Below, in pieces: positions 19,838 through 31,399 of a stretch of 64,000 nucleotides of DNA. The stretch's first letter is position 1. Every line of letters begins with the position of its first letter. Below the pieces are notes generated by a model. It had not been told where the DNA came from. It saw nothing but the letters and a program-made list of their open reading frames with translations, and searched no databases. Source of the DNA: Tetrapyrgos nigripes (lineage: Eukaryota > Basidiomycota > Agaricomycetes > Agaricales > Campanellaceae); contig JAACJM010000184.1 of the NCBI GenBank assembly GCA_013368315.1, forward strand, positions 1-64,000, in the 5' to 3' direction. The translations under genes and the position numbers were made by a program.

Positions 19838-22563
19838 TTAAGTGGGAGGAGGACGTTGCTCAGGACGTAAACTAGCAGGAAGAGCATTGTAAGTAGGGCA
19901 GAGATGTTTCCATTCCTCTGAAATGAGTAAAATTTTCAGTGAGCTGATCAAGACATAATAAGGATGAACACGTACCAGGAACAGGGACCTCCTCCCTGAT
20001 ATCAACTGCATCCTCAGCCAGGACAACAGCAAGACCACTATCAAAAGTGTTTGTAGAATTAGTCACTGCAATTTTCAGATAAATGGATTGAGATCTTACA
20101 AGTCCAGATGGAAATCAATGTGGCTAACGAAAGTGTTATTCGGTGAATCATTGTTCCAGCGAGTTCAGTAGCCGAGTACTCACCAGTGAAGGAACCATGG
20201 CCCAGGGTTATCAGTGTTAAAGCGAATAACGGTCAGATTAGCCCCTGCGACCGAGGTTGTATCCCGACGAGGCTGTTGCACATTCAAGTTTCAGTTCTCC
20301 AATAAGACAAGATAGAAAGGAATTCATGCTTACTGGGTTCTTGAAGTTCCATTCATCACTGTCAGCGCTCTTGACGACGTCGAAGCTATGCTAGAATTTA
20401 GTTCAAGAACATTAGCATGAATTTCTTCCACGAAAGCAACATCAATAGAAAACTCACCCCATGCAAGTGGCTGGGAATAACCAAAGTATATTAGACTGCG
20501 TATAACGAAGGAGGAAAGAATCAATCTTACAAAAGATGAGGCCCAGAGGGTGCATTGTTCCCGAACAATCTGACCTCAATCGTCTTGTTCCTTGGAAGCC
20601 CATACACACTTCCCTTCGGCAACAACTCTTGCACACGTCTTTTCCCGCTCAAAAGTTGCAACAAAACCGGTACGCTCAGTGAAACAAACTGCACATCGTT
20701 TATCATAAATGTCGCGGGAAGTTGGAAACCCAAAGTCAGGTTCAACACCATATCCGCTCCACCAGGCGTAGGTTCCCCAAGTGCACCATAACTACCTAGT
20801 GGATGAAGCATCGATTCAGTGAGAAGCTTCAAATCAAGGGGGTCCGAAAAAAAAAGTTAACGACCGGGGGTCGGAAAAAAATTTAGTGCCTTGGTCGAGG
20901 AACCTACCTACCTTACCTTCTATATAGGGTAAGTTCACACGAGTTTACCTGCCAAATATAGTATGTGCACATGACCTCAAGTCTCGTGCTTTGCCGGACA
21001 GTTGGAACCTTACCCGGCTCGCGCTCAGAGATACTGCGTAATTGTCATAAAACATCTGGTGAGCATATATCTATGTGTTTAACTTCACAGCTCACCAGAT
21101 TGACACCCGCCAGCATGCTTGCCAGCTCCAATTAGTCGGTAAAAAAAAAAATTTGAGGGCTTCGCCAGGGAACCTACCTACCTAGCCCCGGTACGGGATT
21201 CTCCGGCCCGGACCCCCTAGCTTCAAATCCTTTTGCTGTTCCGTCTTCGGTTCCTCATCCGGAGCTCCTTTATACCTCAAAATCGCAGATTGAATCCCCT
21301 CTTCAAATCCAAACGCCGACCCACCATCAGGCAAAGCCAACCCGCTACTCGCATTCGCTCGAATACGATAATTATCAACAGGCTGATCGGCATGGAGGAT
21401 GAAGGAGTAGCGTTGGGCAGCGAGGATTTGGATGGTATTGACGGTGACGGGTTGGACGTTGGTTCCTTCAGTCTCGATGACGGTCATGTCGTGGTTGTCG
21501 ATGCTAAAGACGTGGTTAGGATCGCAGGCCATGGAAAGGAGACGCATCCGGTAACGTTTGCCCTGTTCGACGTTGATGATTGCGAGGGGGACTTTGGGCT
21601 ATAGCATGATACATTTGTTGAATAGATTTGGTAGCTAAACGTTTTAGCACTTACCCCTCCGGGATAACGTCCTACTCCATTGATGAGAGTCGAATTAGAT
21701 TGCTTAGGGGCTGGGATTTGTGATAGGGCTAGTGCACTTGTGTGATACCTGACCCATTGTTCAAGATCCAAGTATCAGAAAGGCACAGAACGAGAAAACA
21801 TACCAGTCAATGAGGGTAATAACCGTCGTTTCTTGAAATCATAATGGATCAGTTTCTTTCCATAATAATAATTCGTTCTACTCACCGTCATCAACATCGT
21901 ACAAATCCTTATAAGGATCATCAGGATCCTCAATAATAAACGCTCCTCGTAGTCCATCACAATACTGGGTACCAACATGCGAATGATACCAGAAAGTCCC
22001 AGCTTGGTCTGGGACGTCGAATTGGTACTGGAAAGAGTGAAATGGAGCTATAGGACACTGTGTGATGAAGCTAGGCCTACAAGAAAGAGTTAGCAGAAGC
22101 TATGGGACAACAAAAACAAAGGAAGACCCGTCAGCGCACGCTGTGTGTTTCTGGTCAATTCCGTGCCAATGCTAGAAAGGGAGAAGTATTCAAGTTCGAT
22201 CGAAAGAGACGAGGAAGGACAGAACGCACAACGCTAGTAGTGCGAATGAAGTCCGGATCGACCAATTCGTCCTTGACTTTCAGACTGAAATGGTCGCCCT
22301 GCGAATATGTGAGGAATCATACATGAGCAAGGGGAAAAATCCCACCTTCTTCCCTCGGATGATAGGGCCAGGTAAGCTTCCCCTATCAGAACTCGTCCCA
22401 GCAACAACGGTACTATGCGGAAACTAGGTAAAATCCCCGATCAATTAACGAAGAAATCACCCACTCGCGATAAAATCCATCAGGCGCCATTCGGGATCAC
22501 GTCGATAGCATGCGCTGCACCCACCGCCGAAACAAGCAAAGAAAGCAACGGACCCCTCATCAT
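19838..22563 (-). pseudogene. Laccase (multicopper oxidase), interrupted by a MITE
   Basis: Minus strand, at least ten exons, stop at 19838. Start ATG at 22563 or 22560 with a signal peptide (MRGPLLSLLVSAVGAAHA). The first copper ligand block HWHG is at 22159-22169 (TTSV, intron, HWHGIDQK). The second is [16 protein letters not shown] near 21960-22000, the third HLHGHSFDVV near 20400-20475, the fourth HCHIDFHLD near 20090-20190. The ending is EEWKHLCPTYNALPASLRPE. Laccases oxidise phenols and lignin-like aromatics outside the cell, reducing O2 to water. Two lesions are seen. After the signal peptide the frame breaks: PDGFYREW is conserved but out of frame and the preceding strand appears lost. 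A 383-bp MITE also sits in the middle exon at 20836-21218, adding stops. All copper motifs survive, so inactivation looks recent. Confidence 0.9.
20836..21218. mobile_element. 383-bp MITE in the laccase exon, Mutator-like by its 11-bp duplication
   Basis: The ends are AAGGGGGTCCG (20836) and the complement of AGGGGGTCCGG (21218). The flanks carry an identical 11-bp AGCTTCAAATC (20825-20835 and 21219-21229). A duplication of 9-11 bp with short G-rich termini suggests a Mutator-like element. Inside are poly-T/poly-A runs next to CCTACCTACC (near both ends) and no coding sequence. Removing the element plus one duplication copy joins the laccase codons KDLK and LLTESMLHPL in frame. Confidence 0.88.
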
Positions 22564-22650
22564 TGATGAATGATGCCGGAAAGACTCGCACTGGTAAATA
22601 AGAGAAAGGAAATCACAGTACTCTGAAGAAGCGAGATGTTTTCGTCGTAC

Positions 22651-22657
22651 TTTTATA
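22651..22657 (-). promoter_or_regulatory. TATA box of the laccase locus
   Basis: TATAAAA on the minus strand, 88 bp upstream of the ATG at 22563. The promoter looks intact although the gene is broken. Confidence 0.5.
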
Positions 22658-23849
22658 GACCGATGTGAGGATGTTAGTCGGTAAGGACCAGTGCGAGTAG
22701 GACGGTGTAACCATTGCCTTACAAAGTGACGATTAGGGGAACCAATGAATTGGGGGTGTCTAAATCTGCTTGTTTGTAAAAGCAGGCTTGAATTTTAATG
22801 GGTTGGCAGTGCGAAGGGACCTTGAAAAAATTATTAATTTCTTCTAGTAGCAGCAAAAGTGAGACCGTGTACATACAGTAGTCTTATAGTAGATAGCAGA
22901 TCCGACGCCAAGGGTATAGGAATCATGTCAGCGGCGCTCGTTCATAATATGAAGAGCCAGTTTTGAGCTTAATGTGCCGAGTTACACCACTAGATTCAAG
23001 AAGAAAAGCATATAGGAGTCAACAAGTACGTAAAGTTGATGCACAAAGACGTCGGACAGGGATAGAGTAAGAGCTGTGATATTTATCCCCACCGCGAGAC
23101 CCGAGAACCAGAAAGTACGTATGTATAATCCATACATGTTAGAAGAGAGGGGCATTGAGGACTGTTTTGACATGTAAGGTGTAGTACATATTAGAGTATA
23201 AAGATGATTTTTTATTGCTGGCTCACATCCAATCTAGAATATTCGTATATCTACGAGGAAGGGAGAATGAGTAAGAACTCGGAAAGACTGTGGTCATCAG
23301 GAAGAGAAACCTTACTCCCACTGACCACAATAACCTCGCCCGTTCCTGAAGGAGAGCGACGATGTATCGTTGGAGTCTAATACCTCTGTGACCCCACCCC
23401 ATCAACTTGGTTGTAGGGCTGCATGCCATACTTGTACGATCGAGGGCCCCCTTAAAAATACCATCCGTATCATATGGGTTTTACGGTCATACATATGTAC
23501 GGGACCCTTCTATATGATTGCCGCAAGATTGCCGAACCTTTAGTTTGCTCCTTACAGGAACCCCAGATATGGAAGTACCCGAACCTTTCGAACCGGCTTC
23601 TAGTTTTACCGGACACTCCACGCTCTATTCTCGAGCTAATGATTTGCTTTCGCGGTAGGTCGTAGTCTTGAGCACGATGAGAAACAGATTAGGTCAACAC
23701 GGGGCGGGGCGCCCTGAAACAGCGACGCCCCTGAAAAAAATCAATTTCGGAGACTGGACGTAGAATAAACTGCGTATGTGAAAAAGAAAAAGACTTAGCA
23801 TGAGCACTTCCTCTCAAAGAAAAACATGATGCCAGGATGAAAACCTGAT
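22658..23849. other. Intergenic with a possible hAT terminal relic
   Basis: No supported gene. TAGGGCTGCATGCCATAC at 23414 resembles the TAGGGCTGCAC terminus of the hAT element at 51483. No matching right end or duplication was found. Confidence 0.4.
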
Positions 23850-24610
23850 CCCTATTCTGGCGTAACCACTGTGTCCTTATAGGTCTTTGCTGGACCAGGT
23901 AAAAATCCGCGCTGCATGGGGGGCGACCCCATCGCACTGACATCATTGGAAGATCCTGCTAGCCCAGGAAAGAATGTTAAAATGGAAAAATATAATCCCT
24001 CTAGCCCTAACCCTTCTCCTCCCGTTCGTCCCCCCTTCTTCTTCTCCTTCAACATCTTCCCTAACACTAACACCCGCTCTGGCGTCGACAATGACACTGC
24101 CACTGGTAGCCGTAGTATCCCCACTAACACCTCAGGATGAACCATAACTACCTCTGTTGTCATTGGGATTGGGACGACGCGAACATGAACAGTCTAAACC
24201 CTCCAAACAATCTCGCTCACTATGCTCACGCTCAGTAAACCTCCTAACCTCCTCCAAATCAACCCTCTTAATCCATTCCCATTCAAGACGTTCATCTGCA
24301 CCTGTACCGTGACCGTGCTGACTCTGAGCGAAAGTGAAAGCGAGGCGGGGAGTGAACGGGGATTTTGTTGGTGAGTTGTTGACGCTGGAGTTGAGGGTTG
24401 AAGTTGTTGACTTGGGAACAGGGATAGGAACGAGGCGGGGTAGAAGAATGAGGACGCCCAGGTGAAGGAGAAGGAGAAGAAGGCGAAGAGTGCGAGGGTG
24501 GATGGGAAGAAAAAAGAGTGAGAGTCCATAGGTATCGAGGGTCTTCCCATATTCCTCTAGGAGCATACTGAGATCCGAAGGGTATGATCGGTACCCAGAA
24601 GTTCAAACAG
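23850..24610 (-). pseudogene. Degenerate copy of a multicopy minus-strand gene family
   Basis: Segments align by eye with those at 35140-35360 and 41400-41680. They include the phrase LVPIPVPKSTT near 24415, then RLEWEWIKRVDLEEVRRFTE and REHSERD, a probable coiled coil, and farther on a GDTTAT stretch. A hydrophobic Phe/Ser/Leu-rich segment precedes the PVPKS motif. Several frames overlap and no single exon chain is convincing. The family's best copy is at 50359-51233, whose N terminus is DUF5745-like. This copy lacks that N terminus and is probably a pseudogene. Function unknown. Confidence 0.4.
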
Positions 24611-25395
24611 GCCATCCAGTCCTCATCATTTTCCTTCTCTCTTTGCCCTCCTACATATTCGTCTCCAAATAGCCCATCTTATCTTCACCGGTAGTCCTGC
24701 CAACGAAAAATTATTGGATCGGTGGTGTAGAAAAGACTTGAAGAACGTCCAAAACCATTGAAAATGAAGGCTGATGAGATTCCATAGGGTAGCCTGGGTC
24801 TGGCAGCTTTATACTCTCTCCAACTCACAATCAAAATCCGGACCCATCCCCATCCCCATCCCGCACTCTCCCCTTGCCTGTCCCAACAAAGCTACACTCA
24901 ACACCATAGACCTGTTTCCATATAAACCTAATCTGTTCAATCAACCGACAAAGGTCCCAACGCATCAAAACCAAACGTTAACGCTGAAGGCCTCAGAATG
25001 GACAGACTGGGCAGTCACAGGCGACGGGCGATGGTGGTAGTGCTTCAGATATAGCTACGGGTACGGGTACAGGAGTCATAGGTGAAATCGACGGTGGGGA
25101 GGAAGTGGTAGTGGTAGAGGCAGAAAAGTAGCCAAGGTCAACGATGGGGGTAGACTCCGCGATTCTGGGATGGCCGCAGGTAGTCGGTAGTAGATACCCT
25201 GATGACATGGACGTTTAGGTTGGAAAGGAAGGGGTGCATGGTTATGATTGTGGTTATGAGACAGAGTGTCGTTGAGAATGAAAAAGTCGGGACTCGGGGT
25301 CGGCATTACTATTAGTGTTGAGAAGATCTGGATGTAGATGATGATGCATTCGCATTTGCGTTGGCCTCTGTATTCCCATTCCCGTCTTGTTGCTG
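24611..25395 (-). repeat. Tandem segment, unit 1 (785 bp)
   Basis: A direct repeat of 25396-26783. Shared landmarks are CAGTCCTC at the start, CATCCCGCACTCT, AACACCATAGAC, GTAGTGCTTCAG and GTATTCCCATTCCC at the end. On the minus strand both units encode a Thr/Ser/Pro-rich stretch containing VPVPVAISEALPPSP, probably part of the neighbouring gene family. Unit 1 keeps the empty site (near 24830) of the MITE found in unit 2. Confidence 0.65.
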
Positions 25396-26783
25396 CAGCC
25401 CAGTCCTCGTCCGTCATCTTCCTTCCCTCTTTACCCCCTACATACTCGGGATCAAATGGCCCACCCTATTTGCATCCTATCGTCACAATCCCAATAGTCC
25501 TGCCGACAAAAAAACCGTTGGGTTCGCTGTATCGAAAAGGCTCGAAGACGCCCAAAACCACGAGAGGTGAAAGCCAATAGTAGCCCGAGTCTGACAGCTG
25601 TCCGACTTGGAACCCAAACCAAAGTAGGGCTCCTAACGGATCGGATTGGGTCGGATTCGGATGCCAATCCGTTCGGATGGGTCGTCCAAATGTCCCAATC
25701 CGCATCCGGCAGATGTCATCCGACGGATAGCCGATCATCCGACGGATAGTGTGCCGAAAGTGGCGGCACTTGCCTTAGAGTCCTTATCTTGCGTAGAAAA
25801 ACTTTAAAATTCTTTTTTTCGTCGTTTTCTTTGAGTATACATGTGTTCTATGCCTGAGATAAATAAAAGGTTCAAGTACTGACCATTTCTGACTGTCTGA
25901 GGAAATGGCGGCATGTCAACGTGTCATTTCCCACGATGCCGTAGTATCTTTTCTTGGATTCTGTTGGCCATGTGGCTTGCATCTGGCCACTCGGAAAGGT
26001 CCGAGAACACTACCACACCTCCACCCAGCCTCCTCGTCACGTCGTTCTTGGTTTTCTCTGCTGTAGACCCACTTCCCACGCCCCTACCCAATCCGCGGAT
26101 GATCCTCGGATTGTCGGATGGTAATCCGTTCGGATGGGATAGACTAAAAGTCCCAATCCGCATCCGAAATCCGACTGTCCATCGGCGGATGATCGCCGGA
26201 TCATCCGATCCGTTAGGAGCCCTAAACCAAAGCACACACCCATCCCGCACTCTTATCCCAATAAGGCTACACCCAACACCATAGACTCTGTCTCCATCTA
26301 AACCTAATCTTGCCAGATAACCGACACCTACGGTCCAACGGCATCGAAACTAAATGCCGTTACTAGTAGGTGACGTGGCAGATGAAGACATGGAAAGGGC
26401 CGAAATGGAGTGGACAGTGTGGATAGTCACCGGCGATGGCGATGTTGGTAGTGCTTCAGGTACAGGTACATGTACGGGCATGGGAGCAGGTACGGGAATC
26501 GTCGGCGAGGTTGACAATGAGGAGGGAGGTGGTAGAGGTAGAGGTACTAGTAGCGACCAAGGGTACCTTTGATGACGTGCACGTGAACCTTTACACAGGT
26601 TGAAAAGGAAGGGGTACGTGGTTATGGTTATGGTGACGTTTATGGGTGTCGTTGAGAAAGAAAACGTCGGGACTCAAGGTTGGCGTTACTACTGGTGTCG
26701 AGAAGATGTGAAAAGAATGAGGACGAAGATGCGAAATGAAAGCGTTGGCGCTGGCGTTTGTATTCCCATTCCCATCTTGGTGC
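25396..26783 (-). repeat. Tandem segment, unit 2, carrying a hAT MITE
   Basis: A direct repeat of 24611-25395. It is 1388 bp; subtracting the 600-bp MITE and one 8-bp duplication leaves 780 bp, almost exactly unit 1. The minus-strand coding phrase is VPVPEALPTSPSPV. Confidence 0.65.
25625..26224. mobile_element. 600-bp non-autonomous hAT element (MITE)
   Basis: The termini are TAGGGCTCCTAACGGATCGG (25625) and its complement at 26224, an inverted repeat of at least 21 bp. They are flanked by perfect 8-bp copies of AACCAAAG (25617-25624 and 26225-26232). Subterminal regions are dense in CGGAT/ATCCG motifs. There is no coding sequence. It shares only the first TAGGGCT with the hAT element at 6606, so it belongs to a different family. 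Confidence 0.93.
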
Positions 26784-28060
26784 TGTTGTCGCTTCCGCAC
26801 TACGGCCTTCGCCTTCTCTGGATATCGTTTTTGACCATGCCGATGCCTTCATTTTCCACAGAGAAGCCGAAGCCTCCTTGAGGAATAATGAGGGTAGGTA
26901 AGACGCTACACACTCGCTGTGGCAGCTGCAACACTAGCTCGAGTCGCTGATGAGGATGTAGGAGTAAATACGAAGGCGGATTGTGAGGCTGCGACGGGGG
27001 AGATAGATGAAGAGGTGTCTGTGTCTGTACGGGGTTATACACGGGCACGACCTATTCTGACGGTACTGGGCGTAGAGGTGGTGCTGGTGGTAGCGTCGGC
27101 GTTGGCACTGAACGTAGAAGAGGTCCAGGTCGAGGTGGAAGTGGATTGGGAAGAATTGGGATTAGAAAGGGCGGCATTAAAGGATGATTCAGAGGTCAAC
27201 GACGCCGATGTCAATGCTGCTGGTGATGCTGTACCAGACGTGGATGTAGTGTGGACTGCAGGCGGAACGGGTCTATGTATACGCGCCCGTGTCCGCAAAG
27301 TCGAACCCTCGCCCCTAAAGCCCCTAGACCCGGACCCAGAGCGACGAGAATCGCGCCTGATGAGACTGGCATTAAAAATAAACGTCACGGTGAAGCTTGT
27401 TGTCAGGAAAGGACCTGGGCCGGTGTTGGGACGAGGAAGAGGATGACGCGTTGAAGTCAGGATAGACCTAGTGAAGATAAGAATGGACTGGAACCGGAGT
27501 CTCCTCCTCCGTTTTTCTGGGAGACTCGCAGCGAACTCGGAGAGTTCTCTAGAAGACCCGCATGACGTTCTCGGATGTCTCGGTTTGAACTTGGACTCGT
27601 AGGAGCAGGAGGCGTTGGTTGGTAGTACGAAGGAGAGAGAATGAAAGCCAGAGACAAGTCTCTTGAAGCAGAGTAGGAATCCAACGACAAAGAGACGTCT
27701 CTGTAACGTCCACGTTGATCAATTCGCTAGAAAATCCTCAGAAAAAAATGAAGCTACCTTCGGTTTAACATCTAACCTCTCTTGTATCTCTCTGTTCTTT
27801 CCTTTCATCCTCCCCGCTTCTTTCGTATAACCATTTCCCTGAGCCACTCCTCCAAATCCAGCTCGTATAAGTGTATACTCCGGTTCTGGAACATGGACGT
27901 CAATTTCGGTAGGCAACAGTCAGGACTCTTCATCAGGAGGACCAGTTTGAAAACGAGTCTTTTTTTTTGGGACCACAGCAGCTCAACATTGCAAGAAAGA
28001 AGTGTAGAGCGTATTGTCAGAATCGTGGACGACTAGAGGAAGGGCACATAGAGCCTAGAT
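26784..28060 (-). pseudogene. Low-complexity minus-strand coding remnants, same neighbourhood family
   Basis: Open minus-strand stretches include 27388-27035 (Ser/Thr/Ala-rich), 27690-27457 (DSYSASRDLSLAFILSPSYY) and 27916-27719 (EVPEPEYTLIRAGF-like, with an alternative frame ELDLEEWLREMVIRKKRGG). GT-AG sites exist between them but frames cannot be joined with confidence. They probably form the upstream or downstream exons of the multicopy family in this area. No domain is recognised. Confidence 0.3.
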
Positions 28061-30131
28061 GTGTGGTCGACGTCGTGGACGTCTGTTGGAGAGACGTGCG
28101 TTCTGCTTCTTTGTTCCTCTCCCAAATCGGATTCGGAACTTGAACCCTCTAGTACATTGCTCTCAAAGCCCATAATCCAAAGATTGGACGCATGGATTTA
28201 CAAACGAAGTCGCCAAACCAAAAGGTATATTAACTACTATCTTCTTTAGCTGTGGTTTCTTCAAGGTTTCTTTGTCTTTGTCCTCACGGTGGCTCACGCG
28301 AGCAACCTCAACCAGTCTAGGTCCATCGAGTCCGTCAATGATGTAAACGACTACCTCCCACTACCCCAGAAAGAATTTCTGGTGTACTATCGCAAAGAAA
28401 ATCACTGGACAGTATCTTGCTGTCATTGCAATACGCCGCCCTTCCTCACTCGCACTGGCAAACTCTTAGCCGACTTCTCTACCAGGCTGGGAGAACTGAG
28501 GCTGAGTTGGGCGCCTCCAGTGTACTAACCAAATACATCAATCTTCTCCAACAATGATCACCGCAACGAAGAAATTTATACCAGATGGAAAGAAGCAAGT
28601 CGCTCGTCGGACATTGTAAGTCGTCTCTTACTTACACCTTTTTGATTAATGTTTTATTGTCTCCTCCGAGATAATCTGACGACTGACGTATACTTAGATG
28701 ACCTTCAAACGCTCAAATTATTTCATGCAATACCTAGTTGCATCCCAGACTCCTGGCGTATCAGTTGAACCCAGTCCGGTAAATGCACTCATCTAATTCC
28801 GACTGCTCCTAGGGATTGAATCAGAAATGGACGTTGATGTAGAGTCGCTGTCGTTAGAGCAGGAGCGAGAGAAGGATTGAGAAGTTGCAGTGACTAGATT
28901 GTGCTCGGATAATTCGGTATGAAAACAACTTTGAGAAGAAATGACTTGCACAATCGTTCTGTTAACTTCATCATTCATACGTCGCATGAATGAATGCTTT
29001 CACATTATAACCAGTACATAGTATTTTCGTGCCTCCATGCAGCAGAGCCAAGCCTCATGTTCCCAATCATACTCATAGGTTCTACTCCATTTTGTCCACC
29101 GTTCTGCCTTCAGTGCCCAGTCCGTCTCCGATACCTACCTGATCCCTACGACCTTCAGCTCCTTTGCATGAGGATTGTCCTTGATAAAGGGTTGAAGAAC
29201 GAGTCCTCACTGAAGTCAACGCGGAAGTCAAGAAATAGGGCTGCCGACCGTAAATTATATTCGGATGGACGTCGTTTTTATACGCTAAAGGCCCTACAAA
29301 TCAAGTAGAAGCTCAGCGCTCCATGCGAACGTTTGAAAAATGAATCCTATACTATTCAACCTACATTTGTCATTCCAGTAAATTTTGTAGCAACTGCGTT
29401 CAATGATATACATCTTCTCATGATCAAAGCAGTGGAAGCGTTACTCACTGTTGGTTTGAATGTCCTCTGAGCTGGCGTCGGATCAAACCGGAACTGAACT
29501 GGAAGGCGCTTCCTGCTTCATTCTCTTCCTCCCCTACTGCCGGTTGTGTGGACCCACATTCAGGCCTCAGGTCCACATCGGCGGAAATGACCCTAGTCTG
29601 TCTTCTTTCTGTATCAATTCGACGCACACCAGCTGGCTCACCTTCGCCCGGACGTGACTATGTTCCATGGACATACTATCCCCGAACTAGCCAGGGGTAC
29701 ACGGGAAAAGGAAAAAGGTAAGTGATGGAACACATGCGAAAGAAGTAATAGAGGAACTCCAGAAAAGGCAGCCTCCACACTTATCTGACACAAGGAAAAC
29801 AAGGCGAGTCGGTGGCTCCCTCGTTTGATGGAATTACTACTACCGATCGTTGAGGTTCTGATGGAGGTGTGGACCAGAACAATGGACAGCTTCACCATTC
29901 CGGTGTTAATGTATCTCCTCATTATTCTACTCTTTTGAAATCAAAGACCTATTTGAGTAATCTTGGCGCTTGACTCGAAGACCACCGGGAAATCATGTCG
30001 ATGGCCAGCCTTTGGCCGCTGCAACGCGCAATCTCAATGTCCGAAGAGCAATTAAAAATTGCTATGTTTATTGACCCAATATTGAAAGGGGACGAACTAG
30101 ACATCTGCATGTACACCAGGCAACATGAGTA
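28061..30131. other. Intergenic, nothing recognised
   Basis: About 2 kb with only short open frames. TAGGGCTGCCGACCGTA at 29236 resembles a hAT terminus but has no partner. Confidence 0.45.
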
Positions 30132-31399
30132 CTAATGTAGCATAACAGTCTGCAAGTTCCAGAGTGCGTAACTCAAGACATCAGCAGAACTACCATCAGG
30201 GGTTAATACATCATGGTCCAGCTCTTCTTTGTTCCACTGAAGCACGTCGATATATTGTCGTGCACCGGAAAGATTTGCGACCTTTTCACAGTATGCGTGT
30301 AAGGCTAGATATTCTGAGGACGGCACCGGGAAGGATATCGAGGTTTGCAGATTTGAACATCACGGTAGCGCCGTTATCCACGAGGTAACATTTCCTGACG
30401 GTTTTGGCGATGTAAGAATTCTCCTTGTCCTGTAAATCAAAGAAATTGCTCAGTATAGATAAGTCAAAGCTATTAACAAGCTTACCGTTGCCTCAAACCA
30501 AAGCTCCAGACGATTGAACCAATAGTGTACATCGTGCTGCATGGTCATGCAATTGTTAAGAGCATAAAAGTCGGTGGCAACGTTGTTTTGACATTTGTAA
30601 CCAAGTGAATTCAAAATCTTTTGCACTAAAGCAGGGCAATCAATCTGTGCGAATGGAATCAGAGGAGCTACTGAAAAAATCATGGTGGAAACGTACATGA
30701 GTTGCATGCGTCGAGGGTATAGGGTGCACAGTTACGCCAGAATGGAAGAGTGGTGGGACAATATTCGCGCATTCTGTAAGCACTATCCCCTTTCGATTGT
30801 CCTTGTCCTTGTCGATAGTGGAAATTTGGAAAGCAAGGTCATCATATAGTCCGGAAACTACGCATCTGAACTGGTCCCGAATAAGAGCCTGTATGTGGTT
30901 GTTATCAGTCAGTCCCTCGGAGACGGAGATGACTCGCCTGTCTCTTGGCTTCCCTTTCAGTCGTTGCGGCGGCTTGGATTGTGGATATCGAGTACTTTGA
31001 GTCTAGCATGCCTCTGCGAGAACCATCGGACTCATCCAATTCAGATTCCGAATCATAAGAGTTAAGTTCCTCGTCTGTTATGAATATCTTGACTGAAAAA
31101 GACCCAGTTTCGTCAGTTTGAGATCACCAAGAAGTAAAATACTAACATGGGCGAATGAGATACTGGAGTAAATATTGTCCGATACTTGAAAAAACAGCGT
31201 AGTCTCGATGACACGAATCGATGGCGTTCACGACTTCGCATGCTGCAGTGGGAGACGGGGCATGGAGAATCATGTACCCTAAAATCCTGGCATACATCAC
31301 GTCTTGTTCCGTCTTGGATGCTTTCTCGAAGTCGATACAGATATTGTATGCGTCGAGGGCGCTGGATTTGAGGCTATTGGTAGAAGGGAGGGCGGTCAT
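30132..31399 (-). pseudogene. HNH nuclease-domain protein with a late frameshift
   Basis: Minus-strand exons 31399-31147, 31092-30938, 30888-30697, 30644-30486 and 30429-30132 join in phase; the second intron begins GC (GC-AG). The N terminus MTALPSTNSLKSSALDAYNI, then ARILGYMILHAPS, is the helical leader I recall from a large basidiomycete HNH family. The HNH core runs over exons 3-4: ALIRDQFRCVVSGLYD (first Cys), TECANIVPPLFHS (usual A-H-I replaced by A-N-I), and LNNCMTMQHDVHYWFNRLEL (N...H...F-x-R-L). The C terminus SSEYLALHAYCEKVANLSGA is conserved but reached only after a one-base shift near 30318. The A-N-I change and the shift suggest a decaying gene. The family's function is uncertain; DNA cleavage is inferred. 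Confidence 0.75.

Noticed and set aside
24000..24020. CCCTAACCC-like text here and near 34180 as telomere repeats
   Set aside because: Only one or two imperfect units, no tandem array.
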